This document shows positions 25,170 through 33,303 of a stretch of DNA of 33,372 nt, one piece after another (positions within the stretch are counted from its first letter, which is position 1; the number at the start of each line of letters is the position of its first letter). The notes below the pieces were generated by a model. The model did not search any database and was not told the DNA's origin. It saw only the letters and a list, made by a program, of their open reading frames with translations. The translations under genes were made by a program, and so were the position numbers. Source of the DNA: Telmatospirillum sp. (GTDB taxonomy: Bacteria > Pseudomonadota > Alphaproteobacteria > Rhodospirillales > Magnetospirillaceae); NCBI GenBank assembly GCA_031291415.1, contig JARLJB010000079.1, positions 1 through 33,372 on the forward strand, in the 5' to 3' direction.

Positions 25170-25552
25170 TCGACCATCTGTCCGTCGCCGTCGGCGACTA
25201 TGCCCTCTCGCGCCGGTTCTACGATGCCGCCTTGGCGCCGCTCGGCTACCGGCCGGTCATGGAATTCGGCCAGGGGGCCGGCTATGGCGAGGCCGATCAC
25301 CCGTCGTTCTGGATCACCGGTGAGGGCGACCTTTCCGAGCAAATCGGCCGCTGGCGTGGTTTTCATATCGCCTTCGAGGCCAAGGATCGTGCCGCTGTCG
25401 ATGCTTTCTACCAGGCCGCGTTGGCGGCGGGCGGGAAGGACAACGGCGCTCCGGGTCTGCGTCCCGACTATCATCCCAACTATTATGCCGCCTTCGTCAT
25501 CGATCCGGACGGCTATCGCATCGAGGCGGTGTGTCACCGCCCCCAATCTTAA
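25166..25552 (+). CDS. VOC family protein in ffh operon
   Basis: This 128-residue single VOC-domain protein is a close relative of the product of 23120-23506. Both share the patterns DHxxxxVxDxxxSRxFYxAAL and AVDAFYQAALAAGGKDNGAPGLR (in the paralogue AGGRDNGAPGLR), and the C-terminal YYAAFVIDPDGYRIEAVCH with the conserved metal-ligand Glu. ATG 25166 overlaps the ffh stop codon (ATGA), so it is translationally coupled to ffh. It intervenes between ffh and rpsP, which are direct neighbours in many relatives. The substrate is unknown; lactoylglutathione-lyase-like or resistance functions are possible. Confidence 0.9.
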   Translation: MIDHLSVAVGDYALSRRFYDAALAPLGYRPVMEFGQGAGYGEADHPSFWITGEGDLSEQIGRWRGFHIAFEAKDRAAVDAFYQAALAAGGKDNGAPGLRPDYHPNYYAAFVIDPDGYRIEAVCHRPQS

Positions 25553-25583
25553 CCACTTTGACTGACCACGAGGAACGAACTCA

Positions 25584-25964
25584 ATGTCACTGAAGATCAG
25601 ACTGTCCCGCGGTGGTGCCAAGAAGCGCCCGTTCTACAAGGTCGTGCTGGCTGATTCGCGCAGCCCGCGCGATGGCAAGTTCATCGAGAAACTGGGCACC
25701 TACAATCCCATGCTGCCGGTCGATCACGCCGAGCGGCTGATTCTCAAGGAAGAACGGATCAAGCATTGGCTGTCGGTCGGCGCTCAGCCGACCGACCGTG
25801 TGGCGCGGTTCCTGGCCGTTGCCGGCTATATCGCCGCCCGCGTCCAGCCCGAGCAGAGCAAGCAGCCGCAGCCGAAGGCCAAGGCGCAGGAGCGTCTGAA
25901 GGAACAGCAGAAGGCCGCCGAGGCAGCCGCTGCCGCCGCCGCCGAGGCTCCCGCGGGCGAGTAA
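25584..25964 (+). CDS. rpsP: 30S ribosomal protein S16
   Basis: This 126-residue ribosomal protein is needed for 30S assembly. The family N-terminus [40 protein letters not shown] is present, followed by the [16 protein letters not shown] segment. Residues from about 92 onward form an Ala/Lys/Gln-rich, low-complexity tail ([18 protein letters not shown]), a longer C-terminus than E. coli S16 but common in alphaproteobacteria. A GAGGAACGAA sequence lies before ATG 25584. It is followed three bases later by rimM in the same operon. Confidence 0.96.
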   Translation: MSLKIRLSRGGAKKRPFYKVVLADSRSPRDGKFIEKLGTYNPMLPVDHAERLILKEERIKHWLSVGAQPTDRVARFLAVAGYIAARVQPEQSKQPQPKAKAQERLKEQQKAAEAAAAAAAEAPAGE

Positions 25965-25967
25965 TCG

Positions 25968-26510
25968 ATGAATGGACGCCTGTGCGTCGGAGTCATCCTC
26001 GGCGCACACGGGCTGAAGGGTGCCGTCCGCATCAAGAGTTTCACCGCCAATCCCGCCGACGTCGCGGCCTATGGCCTAGTGGAGGACGAAGCGGGAGAGC
26101 GGCGCTTTCGGTTACGGGTCCGGGGCGAGGTCAAGGGCGTGGTAACGGCGGAAATCGACGGGACTGCCGATCGAGCCGCAGCCGAGGCCTTGAAGGGTGT
26201 TCGCCTCTATGTGGCGCGGACCATGCTGCCGGCGGTCGAGGAGGAGGAGTTCTATTACTCCGATCTCGTCGGACTGGTTGCGGTTCGGGCCGATGGTGAG
26301 GCGTTGGGCAAGGTGAAGGGGGTCTTCGATTTCGGCGGCGGTGACGTCATCGAGATCGAGGGTCCGGGCGGTACGGTGATGATTCCTTTCACCAAAGCCG
26401 CGGTGCCGGTGGTTGATATCGCCGGCAGTCGTCTGGTGGTCGAGCCGCCGATCATGGTCGAGGCCGGGCCCGAGGATGATAAGGAGGACGCAGGGAATGA
26501 CGGAGAGTGA
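25968..26510 (+). CDS. rimM: 16S rRNA processing protein RimM
   Basis: This 180-residue 30S maturation factor binds S19 and helps processing of the 16S rRNA 3-prime domain. The N-terminal RimM beta-barrel starts [23 protein letters not shown], and the PRC-barrel region includes [39 protein letters not shown] and [14 protein letters not shown]. The acidic C-terminal tail ([16 protein letters not shown]) is unremarkable. The gene overlaps trmD by 14 bases, and the trmD ribosome site lies inside its last codons. Start ATG 25968 follows the rpsP stop directly. Confidence 0.94.
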   Translation: MNGRLCVGVILGAHGLKGAVRIKSFTANPADVAAYGLVEDEAGERRFRLRVRGEVKGVVTAEIDGTADRAAAEALKGVRLYVARTMLPAVEEEEFYYSDLVGLVAVRADGEALGKVKGVFDFGGGDVIEIEGPGGTVMIPFTKAAVPVVDIAGSRLVVEPPIMVEAGPEDDKEDAGNDGE

Positions 26511-27222
26511 TGCGCGGCCGGTTTGGACGGCCACCGTGCTTTCCCTGTTCCCGGAGATGTTTCCGGGTCCGCTCGGCCATTCGTTGGCGGGACGGGCCTT
26601 GGCCGAGGGCGTTTGGGCGCTGGAATCGGTGGACATCCGTGCTTTCGCACGCGATAAACACCGCTCCGTCGACGACACGCCCTTTGGCGGCGGCGCAGGC
26701 ATGGTCATGCGCCCCGACGTGGTGGACGCGGCAATCCGCGCTTCACACCGGGGCGGACCTTTGATCTATCTGACGCCCAGGGGACGCCTGCTCGACCAGG
26801 AGCGGGTGAAGCGTTTGGCGGCGGAAGGTCGGGCGACCCTCCTTTGCGGCCGCTTCGAAGGGGTTGACCAGCGCGTGCTGGACGCCCACGACGCCGAGGA
26901 AATCAGTCTCGGCGACTTCGTGTTGTCCGGCGGCGAGCCGGCGGCGCTGATGTTGATGGATGCCGTCGTGCGTCTTCTGCCCGGAGTGGTGGGCAAGGAG
27001 GAGTCGCTCACGGAAGAGAGCTTCGAGTGGGGGCTTCTTGAGTATCCCCACTATACCCGGCCCCAACTATGGGAGGGGCGGGCGGTGCCGGAGGTGTTGC
27101 TCTCCGGTCACCATGAGAAGATTCGCGCTTGGCGTGCATGCCAGGCGGAGCAGGTAACCCGGCAGCGCCGGCCGGACCTTTGGGACCGGTATGTCGCTGC
27201 CAACAAGGCAAAAGAGGGTTGA
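26497..27222 (+). CDS. trmD: tRNA (guanine37-N1)-methyltransferase
   Basis: This 241-residue SPOUT-family enzyme uses S-adenosylmethionine to methylate G37 next to the anticodon and prevents frameshifting. Visible motifs are [61 protein letters not shown] and the knot region [30 protein letters not shown]. The frame is open upstream to 26413, but [17 protein letters not shown] at 26497 fits the family, with AAGGAGGA as ribosome site. It overlaps rimM and is followed three bases later by rplS. Confidence 0.95.
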   Translation: MTESDARPVWTATVLSLFPEMFPGPLGHSLAGRALAEGVWALESVDIRAFARDKHRSVDDTPFGGGAGMVMRPDVVDAAIRASHRGGPLIYLTPRGRLLDQERVKRLAAEGRATLLCGRFEGVDQRVLDAHDAEEISLGDFVLSGGEPAALMLMDAVVRLLPGVVGKEESLTEESFEWGLLEYPHYTRPQLWEGRAVPEVLLSGHHEKIRAWRACQAEQVTRQRRPDLWDRYVAANKAKEG

Positions 27223-27225
27223 GCC

Positions 27226-27654
27226 ATGGACATTATTCAGGCGCTCGAAAAGGAGCAGATCGAGAAGCTGACCGGCGCGAAGACGATTCCCGACTTCGCT
27301 CCGGGCGACACCGTCAAGGTCAGCGTCAAAGTGGTGGAAGGTAGCCGCGAGCGCCTTCAGGCCTATGAGGGCGTGGTGATCGCGCGCAAGAACGACGGGC
27401 TTAACAGCTCGTTCACCGTGCGCAAGATTTCCTACGGCGAAGGCGTCGAGCGTATTTTTCCGCTCTATTCGCCGAACGTCGCCGAAATCGAGGTGATTCG
27501 TCGTGGCGACGTTCGCCGCGCCAAACTTTATTATCTGCGCGATCGTCGCGGCAAGTCGGCCCGTATCGCCGAGCAGACCACTGGCTACTCCGCCAAGCTG
27601 GCCGCTGCCGAGCGCGAAGCCCTTGCAGCCGAAAAAAAGGGCGAGAAGGCCTGA
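27226..27654 (+). CDS. rplS: 50S ribosomal protein L19
   Basis: This 142-residue large-subunit protein lies at the 30S-50S interface. The family core [36 protein letters not shown] and [35 protein letters not shown] is complete. The C-terminal Ala/Glu/Lys-rich tail beyond residue 120 ([16 protein letters not shown]) is a common alphaproteobacterial extension. It is the last gene of the ffh-rpsP-rimM-trmD-rplS cluster. A 251-base spacer with several hairpins separates it from leuC. Confidence 0.96.
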   Translation: MDIIQALEKEQIEKLTGAKTIPDFAPGDTVKVSVKVVEGSRERLQAYEGVVIARKNDGLNSSFTVRKISYGEGVERIFPLYSPNVAEIEVIRRGDVRRAKLYYLRDRRGKSARIAEQTTGYSAKLAAAEREALAAEKKGEKA

Positions 27655-27685
27655 TTTTCAGGTTTTCTACCCGGTGGGGGCCAGT

Positions 27686-27874
27686 GGCGGTTCCTGCCGA
27701 ACGCCTGATCGTCAGGCATTCGGCTCCGCCAGAGCAATGAATTGTGGTGAGCGTCCGACGGATGGTGTAGCACGATCCGACGGACGCCTGCCCCGATGGC
27801 CCCTTTCGGCGATCAGCAGTCTATCCGGTGCAGAGCGGGACGGAACCGGCTCGGCTTCCGTTCCCTGCCTCTGC
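27686..27874 (+). promoter_or_regulatory. three consecutive hairpins between rplS and leuC
   Basis: Hairpin 1 (27686-27730) pairs GGCGG with CCGCC and CCGAACGCCTGA with TCAGGCATTCGG, with one mismatch. Hairpin 2 pairs GCGTCCGACGGAT (27751-27763) with ATCCGACGGACGC (27775-27787), with one mismatch. Hairpin 3 (27830-27874) pairs GCAGAG with CTCTGC around an inner GGGACGGAA stem and ends 31 bases before the leuC ATG. None is followed by a T tract. They could be transcript ends of the ribosomal operon or a structured leuC leader. No Leu-rich leader peptide was found. Confidence 0.4.
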
Positions 27875-27905
27875 CTCTCTCGAGAGTGAAGCAGCGAAGG
27901 ACGCC

Positions 27906-29309
27906 ATGGCCAAACCTCGTACCCTATTCGACAAGATCTGGGACAGTCACCTCGTCGATGTGCAGGATGACGGCACCTGCCTCATTTACATCGATCGCCA
28001 TCTGGTGCACGAGGTAACCAGTCCGCAGGCCTTTGAAGGACTGCGCAAGGCCGGCCGCAAGGTCCGCCATCCGGAAGCGACGCTGGCGGTGCCCGATCAC
28101 AATGTGCCGACCACCGACCGGTCGAAGGGCATTGTCGAGGAACAATCCCGCCTGCAGGTGCAAACCCTCGAAGACAACACGCGCGATTTCGGCATCGAAT
28201 ATCTGGCGATGGACGATATCCGTCAGGGCGTCGTGCATATCATTGGGCCGGAACAGGGCTTCACCCTGCCGGGAACCACGATCGTCTGCGGCGATTCCCA
28301 CACCTCGACGCATGGGGCGTTCGGTGCCTTGGCGTTCGGGATCGGCACCTCCGAAGTCGAACATGTATTGGCGACACAGACCCTGGTGCAGCGGCCGGCC
28401 AAGAATATGCTGGTGCGGGTCGACGGCGCCTTGCCCGAGGGCGTCGGCGCCAAGGATCTGGTGCTGGCCATCATCGGCCGCCTGGGAACCGCCGGCGGTA
28501 CCGGTTATGTCATCGAATATTCAGGCGAAGCCATTCGCTCGCTGTCGATGGAAGGCCGGATGACGGTCTGCAACATGACCATTGAGGCGGGGGCGCGGGC
28601 CGGACTGATCGCTCCCGACGAAACGACCTTCGCTTATGTTCAGGGCCGTCCCAAGGCACCCAAGGGCGCCGCCTGGGAAGCTGCCGTCACCTACTGGAAG
28701 ACCCTGCCCTCCGACGCCGGGGCCACTTACGACGCCGAAGTGGTGATCGATGCCTCGTCCCTGGTCCCGATGGTCACCTGGGGCACCAGCCCCGAGGATG
28801 TGCTGCCGATCACCGCCACAGTTCCCGATCCGGCAAAAGTGGCCGATCCCGGCAAACGGGCGGCCGTCGAACGGTCGCTCGCCTATATGGGCCTGACTCC
28901 CGGCACGCCGCTGTCCGAGGTCAAGATCGATACGGTGTTCATCGGATCCTGTACCAACGGCCGCATCGAAGATTTCCGCGCCGCCGCCGCCGTCCTCAAG
29001 GGCCGCAAAGTGGCTGCCGGAGTACGCGTGCTGGCGGTTCCCGGCTCCGGTCTGGTCAAGGAACAGGCCGAGGCCGAGGGGCTGGACGTCATTTTCCGCG
29101 AAGCCGGCGCCGAATGGCGCGAACCGGGCTGTTCCATGTGCCTGGCGATGAACGCCGACAAGCTCTCGGAGGGCGAACGCTCCGCCTCGACCTCTAATCG
29201 CAATTTCGAGGGTCGTCAGGGCCGTGGTGGCCGCACCCATCTGGTCAGCCCGGCCATGGCCGCCGCCGCCGCCATCACCGGCAAACTGACGGACGTGCGC
29301 AAGCTGTAA
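27906..29309 (+). CDS. leuC: 3-isopropylmalate dehydratase large subunit
   Basis: This 467-residue aconitase-family subunit isomerises 2- to 3-isopropylmalate with LeuD in leucine synthesis. The N-terminus is [17 protein letters not shown], and [28 protein letters not shown] is present. The [4Fe-4S] ligands are Cys349 (GSCTNGR), Cys409 and Cys412 (GCSMCLA). The frame is open upstream to 27828, but the family start and an AAGGA site support ATG 27906. Immediately after the stop, at 29324, starts a perfect 37-bp-arm palindrome that introduces a DUF559 gene between leuC and leuD, which are normally adjacent. Confidence 0.96.
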   Translation: MAKPRTLFDKIWDSHLVDVQDDGTCLIYIDRHLVHEVTSPQAFEGLRKAGRKVRHPEATLAVPDHNVPTTDRSKGIVEEQSRLQVQTLEDNTRDFGIEYLAMDDIRQGVVHIIGPEQGFTLPGTTIVCGDSHTSTHGAFGALAFGIGTSEVEHVLATQTLVQRPAKNMLVRVDGALPEGVGAKDLVLAIIGRLGTAGGTGYVIEYSGEAIRSLSMEGRMTVCNMTIEAGARAGLIAPDETTFAYVQGRPKAPKGAAWEAAVTYWKTLPSDAGATYDAEVVIDASSLVPMVTWGTSPEDVLPITATVPDPAKVADPGKRAAVERSLAYMGLTPGTPLSEVKIDTVFIGSCTNGRIEDFRAAAAVLKGRKVAAGVRVLAVPGSGLVKEQAEAEGLDVIFREAGAEWREPGCSMCLAMNADKLSEGERSASTSNRNFEGRQGRGGRTHLVSPAMAAAAAITGKLTDVRKL

Positions 29310-29323
29310 GGTCTCGGAATTTT

Positions 29324-29411
29324 TCCCCCACCCCCAACCCCTCCCCACAAGGGGGAGGGGAGAAAAGATGATGGCCCCTCCCCCTTGTGGGGAGGGGTTG
29401 GGGGTGGGGGA
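29324..29411. repeat. palindromic repeat, copy B (perfect 37-bp arms)
   Basis: Arms 29324-29360 and 29375-29411 are perfect reverse complements around a 14-base loop; each arm is built of C-run and G-run blocks around CCCCACAAGGGGG. It starts 15 bases after the leuC stop. The right end supplies GGGGGAG as ribosome site for the DUF559 gene (ATG 29419). The left arm supplies GGGGAGGGG before an alternative ATG at 29368 in the loop. No T tract follows on either strand, so it is not a simple terminator. Confidence 0.9.
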
Positions 29412-29418
29412 GAACGGA

Positions 29419-29835
29419 ATGGTTAACCAACGCGCGCGGTCCCTTCGGCATAATCAGACGGATGCCGAACGTGCGCTTTGGAAGCAGTTGCGGGACCTGA
29501 AAGCGGAAGGATACCATTTTAGGCGCCAGGCGCCGATCGGGTCGTATGTCGCAGTCTTCGCCTGCCATTCGGCGAAACTGGTGATCGAACTGGACGGTGG
29601 GCAGCATGGGACCGATGTCGGTCTTGGCGAAGACAGGCGTCGGACTCTCTGGATTGAAGGCCAGGGTTACCACGTTGTCAGATTTTGGAATAATGACGTG
29701 CTAGGCAATCCCGAAGGCGTTCTTTGGGCAATTCGAATGGCTCTGAGTTCATCGGGATTCCACCCCACCCCCAACCCCCTCCCCATCAAGGGGAGGGGAG
29801 ACGAGATAGCTGAGGGCCGGGATGGGGGACGGTAA
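29419..29835 (+). CDS. DUF559 (Vsr-like endonuclease fold) protein
   Basis: This 138-residue protein belongs to DUF559, whose members have the PD-(D/E)XK fold of very-short-patch-repair endonucleases; their role is unknown. Visible are [22 protein letters not shown], the [16 protein letters not shown] strand and [11 protein letters not shown] (residues 54-64), with [12 protein letters not shown] near the end. Most relatives have Asp in the IVDF position, here Val45 within YVAVF, so nuclease activity may be impaired. The C-terminus (residues 114-138) is encoded by a half copy of the palindromic repeat, and the ribosome site lies in the full copy upstream. The alternative start ATG 29368 adds 17 repeat-encoded residues. 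It interrupts the leuC-leuD pair; the stop is 13 bases from leuD. Confidence 0.85.
   Translation: MVNQRARSLRHNQTDAERALWKQLRDLKAEGYHFRRQAPIGSYVAVFACHSAKLVIELDGGQHGTDVGLGEDRRRTLWIEGQGYHVVRFWNNDVLGNPEGVLWAIRMALSSSGFHPTPNPLPIKGRGDEIAEGRDGGR
29761..29798 (+). repeat. palindromic repeat, half copy C inside DUF559 gene
   Basis: This stretch matches the left half of copy A (CCCCACCCC, AACCCC, TCCCCATCAAGGGGAGGGG blocks) but lacks the right half. It is translated as the proline/glycine-rich tail of the DUF559 protein ([13 protein letters not shown]). Together with full copy B it brackets the gene. Family members recur at 12673-12828 and 31702-31786. Confidence 0.8.
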
Positions 29836-29848
29836 GGAAAGGACGGAA

Positions 29849-30454
29849 ATGGACAAGTTCACCAAACTGACCGGCGTCGCCGCACCGCTGCCGATCATCA
29901 ATGTCGATACCGACATGATCATCCCCAAGCAGTTTCTGAAGACCATCAAGCGGACCGGTCTTGGTAAGAACCTGTTTGACGAAATGCGCTTCACCAAGGA
30001 CGGTCAGGAGGTTCCCGGTTTCGTGCTGAACAAGCCGGCCTACCGGAAGGCGACGATCCTGGTGGCCGGCGCCAACTTCGGCTGCGGCAGTTCGCGCGAG
30101 CACGCGCCTTGGGCACTGCTCGATTTCGGCATTCGTTGCGTTATCGCGCCCAGTTTCGCCGACATCTTTTATAACAACTGCTTCAAGAATGGCATTTTGC
30201 CGATCAAGCTACCGCAAGCCGAGGTCGACAAGCTGCTCGACGATGCCGGCCGGGGCGCCAACGCCGTGGTCAGTATCGATCTGGAGAAACAGGAAATCAC
30301 CGGCCCCGACGGCGGTTGCATCCGTTTCGAGATCGATCCTTTCCGCAAGTTCTGTTTGCTGAACGGCCTCGACGACATTGGACTGACGCTCCAGAAGCAG
30401 GAAAAGATCACCAGTTTCGAAAGCCGCCGCAGCCTCGAACAACCCTGGCTTTGA
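29849..30454 (+). CDS. leuD: 3-isopropylmalate dehydratase small subunit
   Basis: This 201-residue swivel-domain subunit pairs with LeuC in leucine synthesis. Diagnostic sequences are [74 protein letters not shown] and [22 protein letters not shown]. The frame is open upstream to 29822, but family N-termini and the AAGGACGGAA site support ATG 29849. Separation from leuC by a repeat-bracketed DUF559 gene is unusual; leuD may rely on readthrough from leuC. Confidence 0.96.
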   Translation: MDKFTKLTGVAAPLPIINVDTDMIIPKQFLKTIKRTGLGKNLFDEMRFTKDGQEVPGFVLNKPAYRKATILVAGANFGCGSSREHAPWALLDFGIRCVIAPSFADIFYNNCFKNGILPIKLPQAEVDKLLDDAGRGANAVVSIDLEKQEITGPDGGCIRFEIDPFRKFCLLNGLDDIGLTLQKQEKITSFESRRSLEQPWL

Positions 30455-30575
30455 CCCTTCACATTTAAGGCTGGCTCGTCGTCGCCCGATCCGCTGGTCT
30501 GCCATGCGGCCGGCAATCCATGGATCCCCGGGGCTAATCTCCGGAGGCGACGGGAACCGCAGGAGATACGTAATC

Positions 30576-31685
30576 ATGACCACCAAGAAGCTGTTCATTC
30601 TCGCTGGCGACGGTATCGGTCCGGAAGTCATGGCGCAGGTGCAGCGGGTCATCGACTGGATGGCCAAGAAGCGTCATATCGCCTTCGACGTCGCTGAGGG
30701 ACTGATCGGCGGTGCTTCCTACGACCGGTTCGGCCATCCGCTGACCGACGAGACGATGCAGGACATCTTCGCCGCCGACGCCGTTCTGCTGGGGGCGGTC
30801 GGTGGTCCGAAATGGGACAGCCTGCCCTTCGAGTTGAAGCCGGAGCGCGGGTTGCTGCGACTGAGAAAGGACCTCGAACTGTTCGCCAACCTGCGCCCGG
30901 CCTTCGTCTTCGACGCGCTGGTGGATGCCTCGAGCCTGAAGCCCGAACTGGTCAAGGGGCTGGACATCATGATCGTCCGCGAACTGACCGGCGGAGTCTA
31001 TTTCGGTCAGCCGCGCGGCATCGAGACGCTGCCCAACGGCGAGCGCCGCGGCGTCAATACGCAGGTCTATACCACGAGCGAGATCGTCCGCATCGCCGAC
31101 GTCGCCTTCGATTTGGCCAAGAAACGGCACAATCGGGTGCATTCGGTCGAAAAAGCCAATGTCATGGAATCTGGCGTGCTCTGGCGCGAGGAAGTGCAGA
31201 AGCTTCATGACGCCAAGTTCCCCGGCATCGAATTGCAGCACATGTATGCCGATAACTGCGCCATGCAGTTGGTCCGCGCTCCCAAGCAGTTCGATGTCAT
31301 CGTCACCGACAATCTGTTCGGCGACATTCTTTCCGATTGCGCCGCCATGCTGACTGGCAGCCTTGGCATGCTGCCGTCGGCTAGCCTGGGGGCGGCCGAC
31401 GCCAACGGGCATCGCAAGGCCGTTTACGAACCGGTGCATGGGTCGGCTCCCGATATTGCCGGCAAGGACATCGCCAATCCGCTGGCCACTCTTTTGTCCT
31501 TCGCCATGATGCTACGCTACAGCTTCGATATGATGGACGAGGCGGAGCTTCTGGAGCGGGCGGTGAAGAACGTGCTCGATGGCGGCCTCAGGACCGGCGA
31601 TATCATGCAGACGGGCAAAGCCAAGGTGTCGACCACGGTCATGGGCGAAAGCATCGTCCGCGAGATGGACAAGCTGGCCGGCTGA
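30576..31685 (+). CDS. leuB: 3-isopropylmalate dehydrogenase
   Basis: This 369-residue NAD-dependent enzyme oxidises and decarboxylates 3-isopropylmalate to 2-ketoisocaproate, the next step after LeuCD. Visible are [57 protein letters not shown], the catalytic Tyr/Lys and Asp regions ([38 protein letters not shown]) and [23 protein letters not shown] precedes ATG 30576 at ten bases; an open frame upstream to 30504 is not needed. The 121-base spacer after leuD shows no clear signal. The palindromic repeat copy D starts 17 bases after the stop. Confidence 0.96.
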   Translation: MTTKKLFILAGDGIGPEVMAQVQRVIDWMAKKRHIAFDVAEGLIGGASYDRFGHPLTDETMQDIFAADAVLLGAVGGPKWDSLPFELKPERGLLRLRKDLELFANLRPAFVFDALVDASSLKPELVKGLDIMIVRELTGGVYFGQPRGIETLPNGERRGVNTQVYTTSEIVRIADVAFDLAKKRHNRVHSVEKANVMESGVLWREEVQKLHDAKFPGIELQHMYADNCAMQLVRAPKQFDVIVTDNLFGDILSDCAAMLTGSLGMLPSASLGAADANGHRKAVYEPVHGSAPDIAGKDIANPLATLLSFAMMLRYSFDMMDEAELLERAVKNVLDGGLRTGDIMQTGKAKVSTTVMGESIVREMDKLAG

Positions 31686-31701
31686 GGATTGGGGTTGCGC
31701 A

Positions 31702-31786
31702 CCACCCCCACCCCAGCCCTCCCCACAAGAGGGAGGGAGCTGTGTCATTTCTCCCTCCCCTTGATGGGGAGGGCTGGGGTGGGGGG
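31702..31786. repeat. palindromic repeat, copy D
   Basis: C/G-rich inverted repeat with arms of about 37 bases (31702-31739 and 31751-31786) and an 11-base loop. Arm blocks CCCCACCCCAGCCCTCCCC are shared with copy A. It lies between leuB and the asd leader. It has no T tract, so it probably does not terminate leuB transcription by itself. Confidence 0.8.
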
Positions 31787-31872
31787 CGCGAACGCCGTTG
31801 CCTCTGGCGCTTTCCCCTTGCCTTCGGGAAGGCACTCAGGTAATGCTCTTTGCCCGACGGAAGGGGTGACCG

Positions 31873-31983
31873 ATGTCGCTATGCGTTTCCAGCTTTGATC
31901 TGCTGGCCGTGCCCACCAGGGCTGCGGACGCCCCCGTTGTTTTCACGACGACCACCCTCACTACCAAGAAAACCAAGGCTTGA
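31873..31983 (+). CDS. Thr/Lys-rich leader peptide of asd attenuator
   Basis: This is a 36-codon open frame with a very strong ribosome site (GGAAGGGG, six bases before ATG 31873). Residues 25-35 read TTTTLTTKKTK: seven Thr and three Lys in eleven codons. It then ends in Ala and TGA, three bases before the first strand of an alternative RNA structure. Such a run of regulatory amino-acid codons next to mutually exclusive hairpins is the hallmark of transcription attenuation. The downstream gene asd leads to lysine, threonine and methionine, so Thr and Lys are exactly the expected end-product codons. The peptide itself is probably unstable and without function. The N-terminal half (MSLCVSSFDLLAVPTRAADA) has no recognised feature. 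Confidence 0.8.
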   Translation: MSLCVSSFDLLAVPTRAADAPVVFTTTTLTTKKTKA

Positions 31984-32046
31984 AGCGCGGGCTGGTTGAC
32001 GTTTGTTTCGACAAAAGGCCCGCGGGAGCAACCCGGCGGGCCTTTT
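31971..32046 (+). promoter_or_regulatory. attenuator RNA elements upstream of asd
   Basis: Segment 1, AACCA (31971-31975, inside Lys-Thr-Lys codons 33-35), can pair with TGGTT at 31993-31997. Segment 2, CGCGGGC (31986-31992), can pair perfectly with GCCCGCG (32018-32024), forming an antiterminator. That latter stretch is also the 5-prime strand of the terminator stem. A ribosome stalled on Thr or Lys codons would mask segment 1, free segment 2 and prevent termination. The layout fits the classic trp/thr attenuation model; the pairing is read by eye and was not folded computationally. Confidence 0.75.
32013..32046 (+). terminator. intrinsic terminator of the asd attenuator
   Basis: AAAAGGCCCGC plus GGG (32013-32026) pairs with CCC, a bulged G and GCGGGCCTTTT (32032-32046) around the loop AGCAA. 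The T tract TTTTCGTTT follows. It lies 57 bases upstream of the asd ATG, so it would abort transcription before asd when the leader is fully translated. Confidence 0.85.
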
Positions 32047-32103
32047 CGTTTGTAAGGGGTCTCGGGGGGGCGGAACGGCGGCCTCTACTGTGGAGTTGAA
32101 GAG

Positions 32104-33123
32104 ATGGGTTACAAGGTTGCGGTGATCGGTGCCACGGGCAATGTGGGCCGCGAGATGCTTCAGATCCTGGCCGAACGGGACTTTCCCGCCGACGAGGTGA
32201 TCGCGCTGGCGTCGGAACGATCCGTCGGGCGTGAGCTGTCTTATGGCGACGACAAGATCGTCAAGGTCAGGGACCTGGCGACATTCGACTTCAAGGGCGT
32301 CGATATCGCGCTGTCCTCACCGGGCGCCAAGGTGTCGGCGCAATACAGCCCGCGCGCCGCCGCCGCCGGTTGCGTGGTGATCGACAACACCTCGCATTTC
32401 CGCATGGAACCCGACGTGCCGCTCGTCGTTCCCGAGGTCAATCCCAAGGCGATCGCCGGCTACAAGAAGCGGGGCATCATCGCCAACCCGAACTGTTCGA
32501 CCATCCAGATGGTGGTGGCCTTGAAGCCGCTGCACGATCTGGCGCGAATCAAGCGCGTGGTTGTTTCGACCTACCAGTCGGTGTCGGGCGCCGGCAAGGA
32601 CGCCATGGACGAGCTGTTCAACCAGACCAGGGCGATCTATGTGAACGATCCGGTCAAGCCGGAATGCTTCACCAAACAGATTGCCTTCAACGTCATCCCG
32701 CACATCGATGTCTTCATGGATGACGGGGCGACCAAGGAAGTATGGAAGATGGCGGTCGAGACCTGCAAAATCCTCGATCCCGACATCGCCGTGCACGCCA
32801 CTTGCGTGCGCGTTCCGGTGTTCGTCTCGCATGGCGAGGCGGTCAATGTCGAATTCGAAAACCCGATGAGCGAAGTGGCGGCACGCGCCGCCTGGTCGCA
32901 TGCTCCCGGCGTCATCGTCGTCGATCACCGGGCCAACGAGGGCTATGTGACGCCGATCGAGGCGACCGGCGAGGATGCCGTCTATGTCAGTCGGATCCGC
33001 AAGGACCCGACCATCAAGAACGGCCTGTCCTTCTGGTGCGTGGCCGACAATCTGCGCAAGGGCGCCGCGCTCAACGCCGTGCAGATCGCCGAGGTCCTGG
33101 CCAGCGACTATTTGAAGAAGTGA
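32104..33123 (+). CDS. asd: aspartate-semialdehyde dehydrogenase
   Basis: This 339-residue NADPH enzyme reduces aspartyl phosphate to aspartate semialdehyde, the branch-point precursor of lysine (and diaminopimelate for the cell wall), threonine and methionine. The N-terminal motif VAVIGATGNVGREMLQIL binds NADP. The catalytic Cys131 lies in NPNCSTIQMV, and VSTYQSVSGAGKDAMDEL and FVSHGEAVNVEF follow. The C-terminal FWCVADNLRKGAALNAVQIAE is typical. ATG 32104 follows GGAG at eight bases. It is preceded by an apparent Thr/Lys attenuator, so expression is probably repressed when both charged tRNAs are abundant. It ends the leu-asd cluster. Confidence 0.96.
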   Translation: MGYKVAVIGATGNVGREMLQILAERDFPADEVIALASERSVGRELSYGDDKIVKVRDLATFDFKGVDIALSSPGAKVSAQYSPRAAAAGCVVIDNTSHFRMEPDVPLVVPEVNPKAIAGYKKRGIIANPNCSTIQMVVALKPLHDLARIKRVVVSTYQSVSGAGKDAMDELFNQTRAIYVNDPVKPECFTKQIAFNVIPHIDVFMDDGATKEVWKMAVETCKILDPDIAVHATCVRVPVFVSHGEAVNVEFENPMSEVAARAAWSHAPGVIVVDHRANEGYVTPIEATGEDAVYVSRIRKDPTIKNGLSFWCVADNLRKGAALNAVQIAEVLASDYLKK

Positions 33124-33150
33124 TCGCGATAGAGCCTGTGAAAAAGTAAG

Positions 33151-33240
33151 ACAAGCGAGTGGCGCGGGCGTCTCACCCGCGTTCTGGCGAAGCCGGAAGA
33201 CAAGCATTTCCGCGGCTTTCGCGTCGGAGGCGGGCAAGAT
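33151..33240. repeat. hairpin-rich dispersed-repeat-like stretch after asd
   Basis: CGCGGG (33163-33168) and CCCGCG (33176-33181) form a small hairpin 39 bases after the asd stop. It is followed by a longer imperfect hairpin between GCGAAGCC (near 33188) and GGCTTTCGC (near 33218-33226). The translated minus-strand shadow (FRLRQNAGETPAPL) resembles interspersed repeats of proteobacteria. A role as asd terminator is possible but the T tract is poor. Confidence 0.4.
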
Positions 33241-33255
33241 GCTGTTTAGACCGGG

Positions 33256-33294
33256 GACATCCCTGACAGGTGTTCGGAGACATCCCTGACAGGT
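33256..33294. repeat. tandem 16-bp direct repeats, possible IS end
   Basis: GACATCCCTGACAGGT occurs exactly twice, at 33256-33271 and 33279-33294, 23 bases apart. Such duplicated motifs are common at the ends of insertion sequences, where they are transposase binding sites, and I recall similar sequences at IS ends. No transposase gene is in the window, and the sequence ends 78 bases later. Confidence 0.45.
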
Positions 33295-33303
33295 TGATGT
33301 GAT

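Noticed and set aside
27736-27889. Short open frame between rplS and leuC considered as a leucine leader peptide
   Set aside because: It lacks a run of Leu codons, has no clear ribosome site, and no terminator follows.
29324-29411. Palindrome B as a Rho-independent terminator of leuC
   Set aside because: No T tract follows the stem in either direction, and leuD needs transcription through it.
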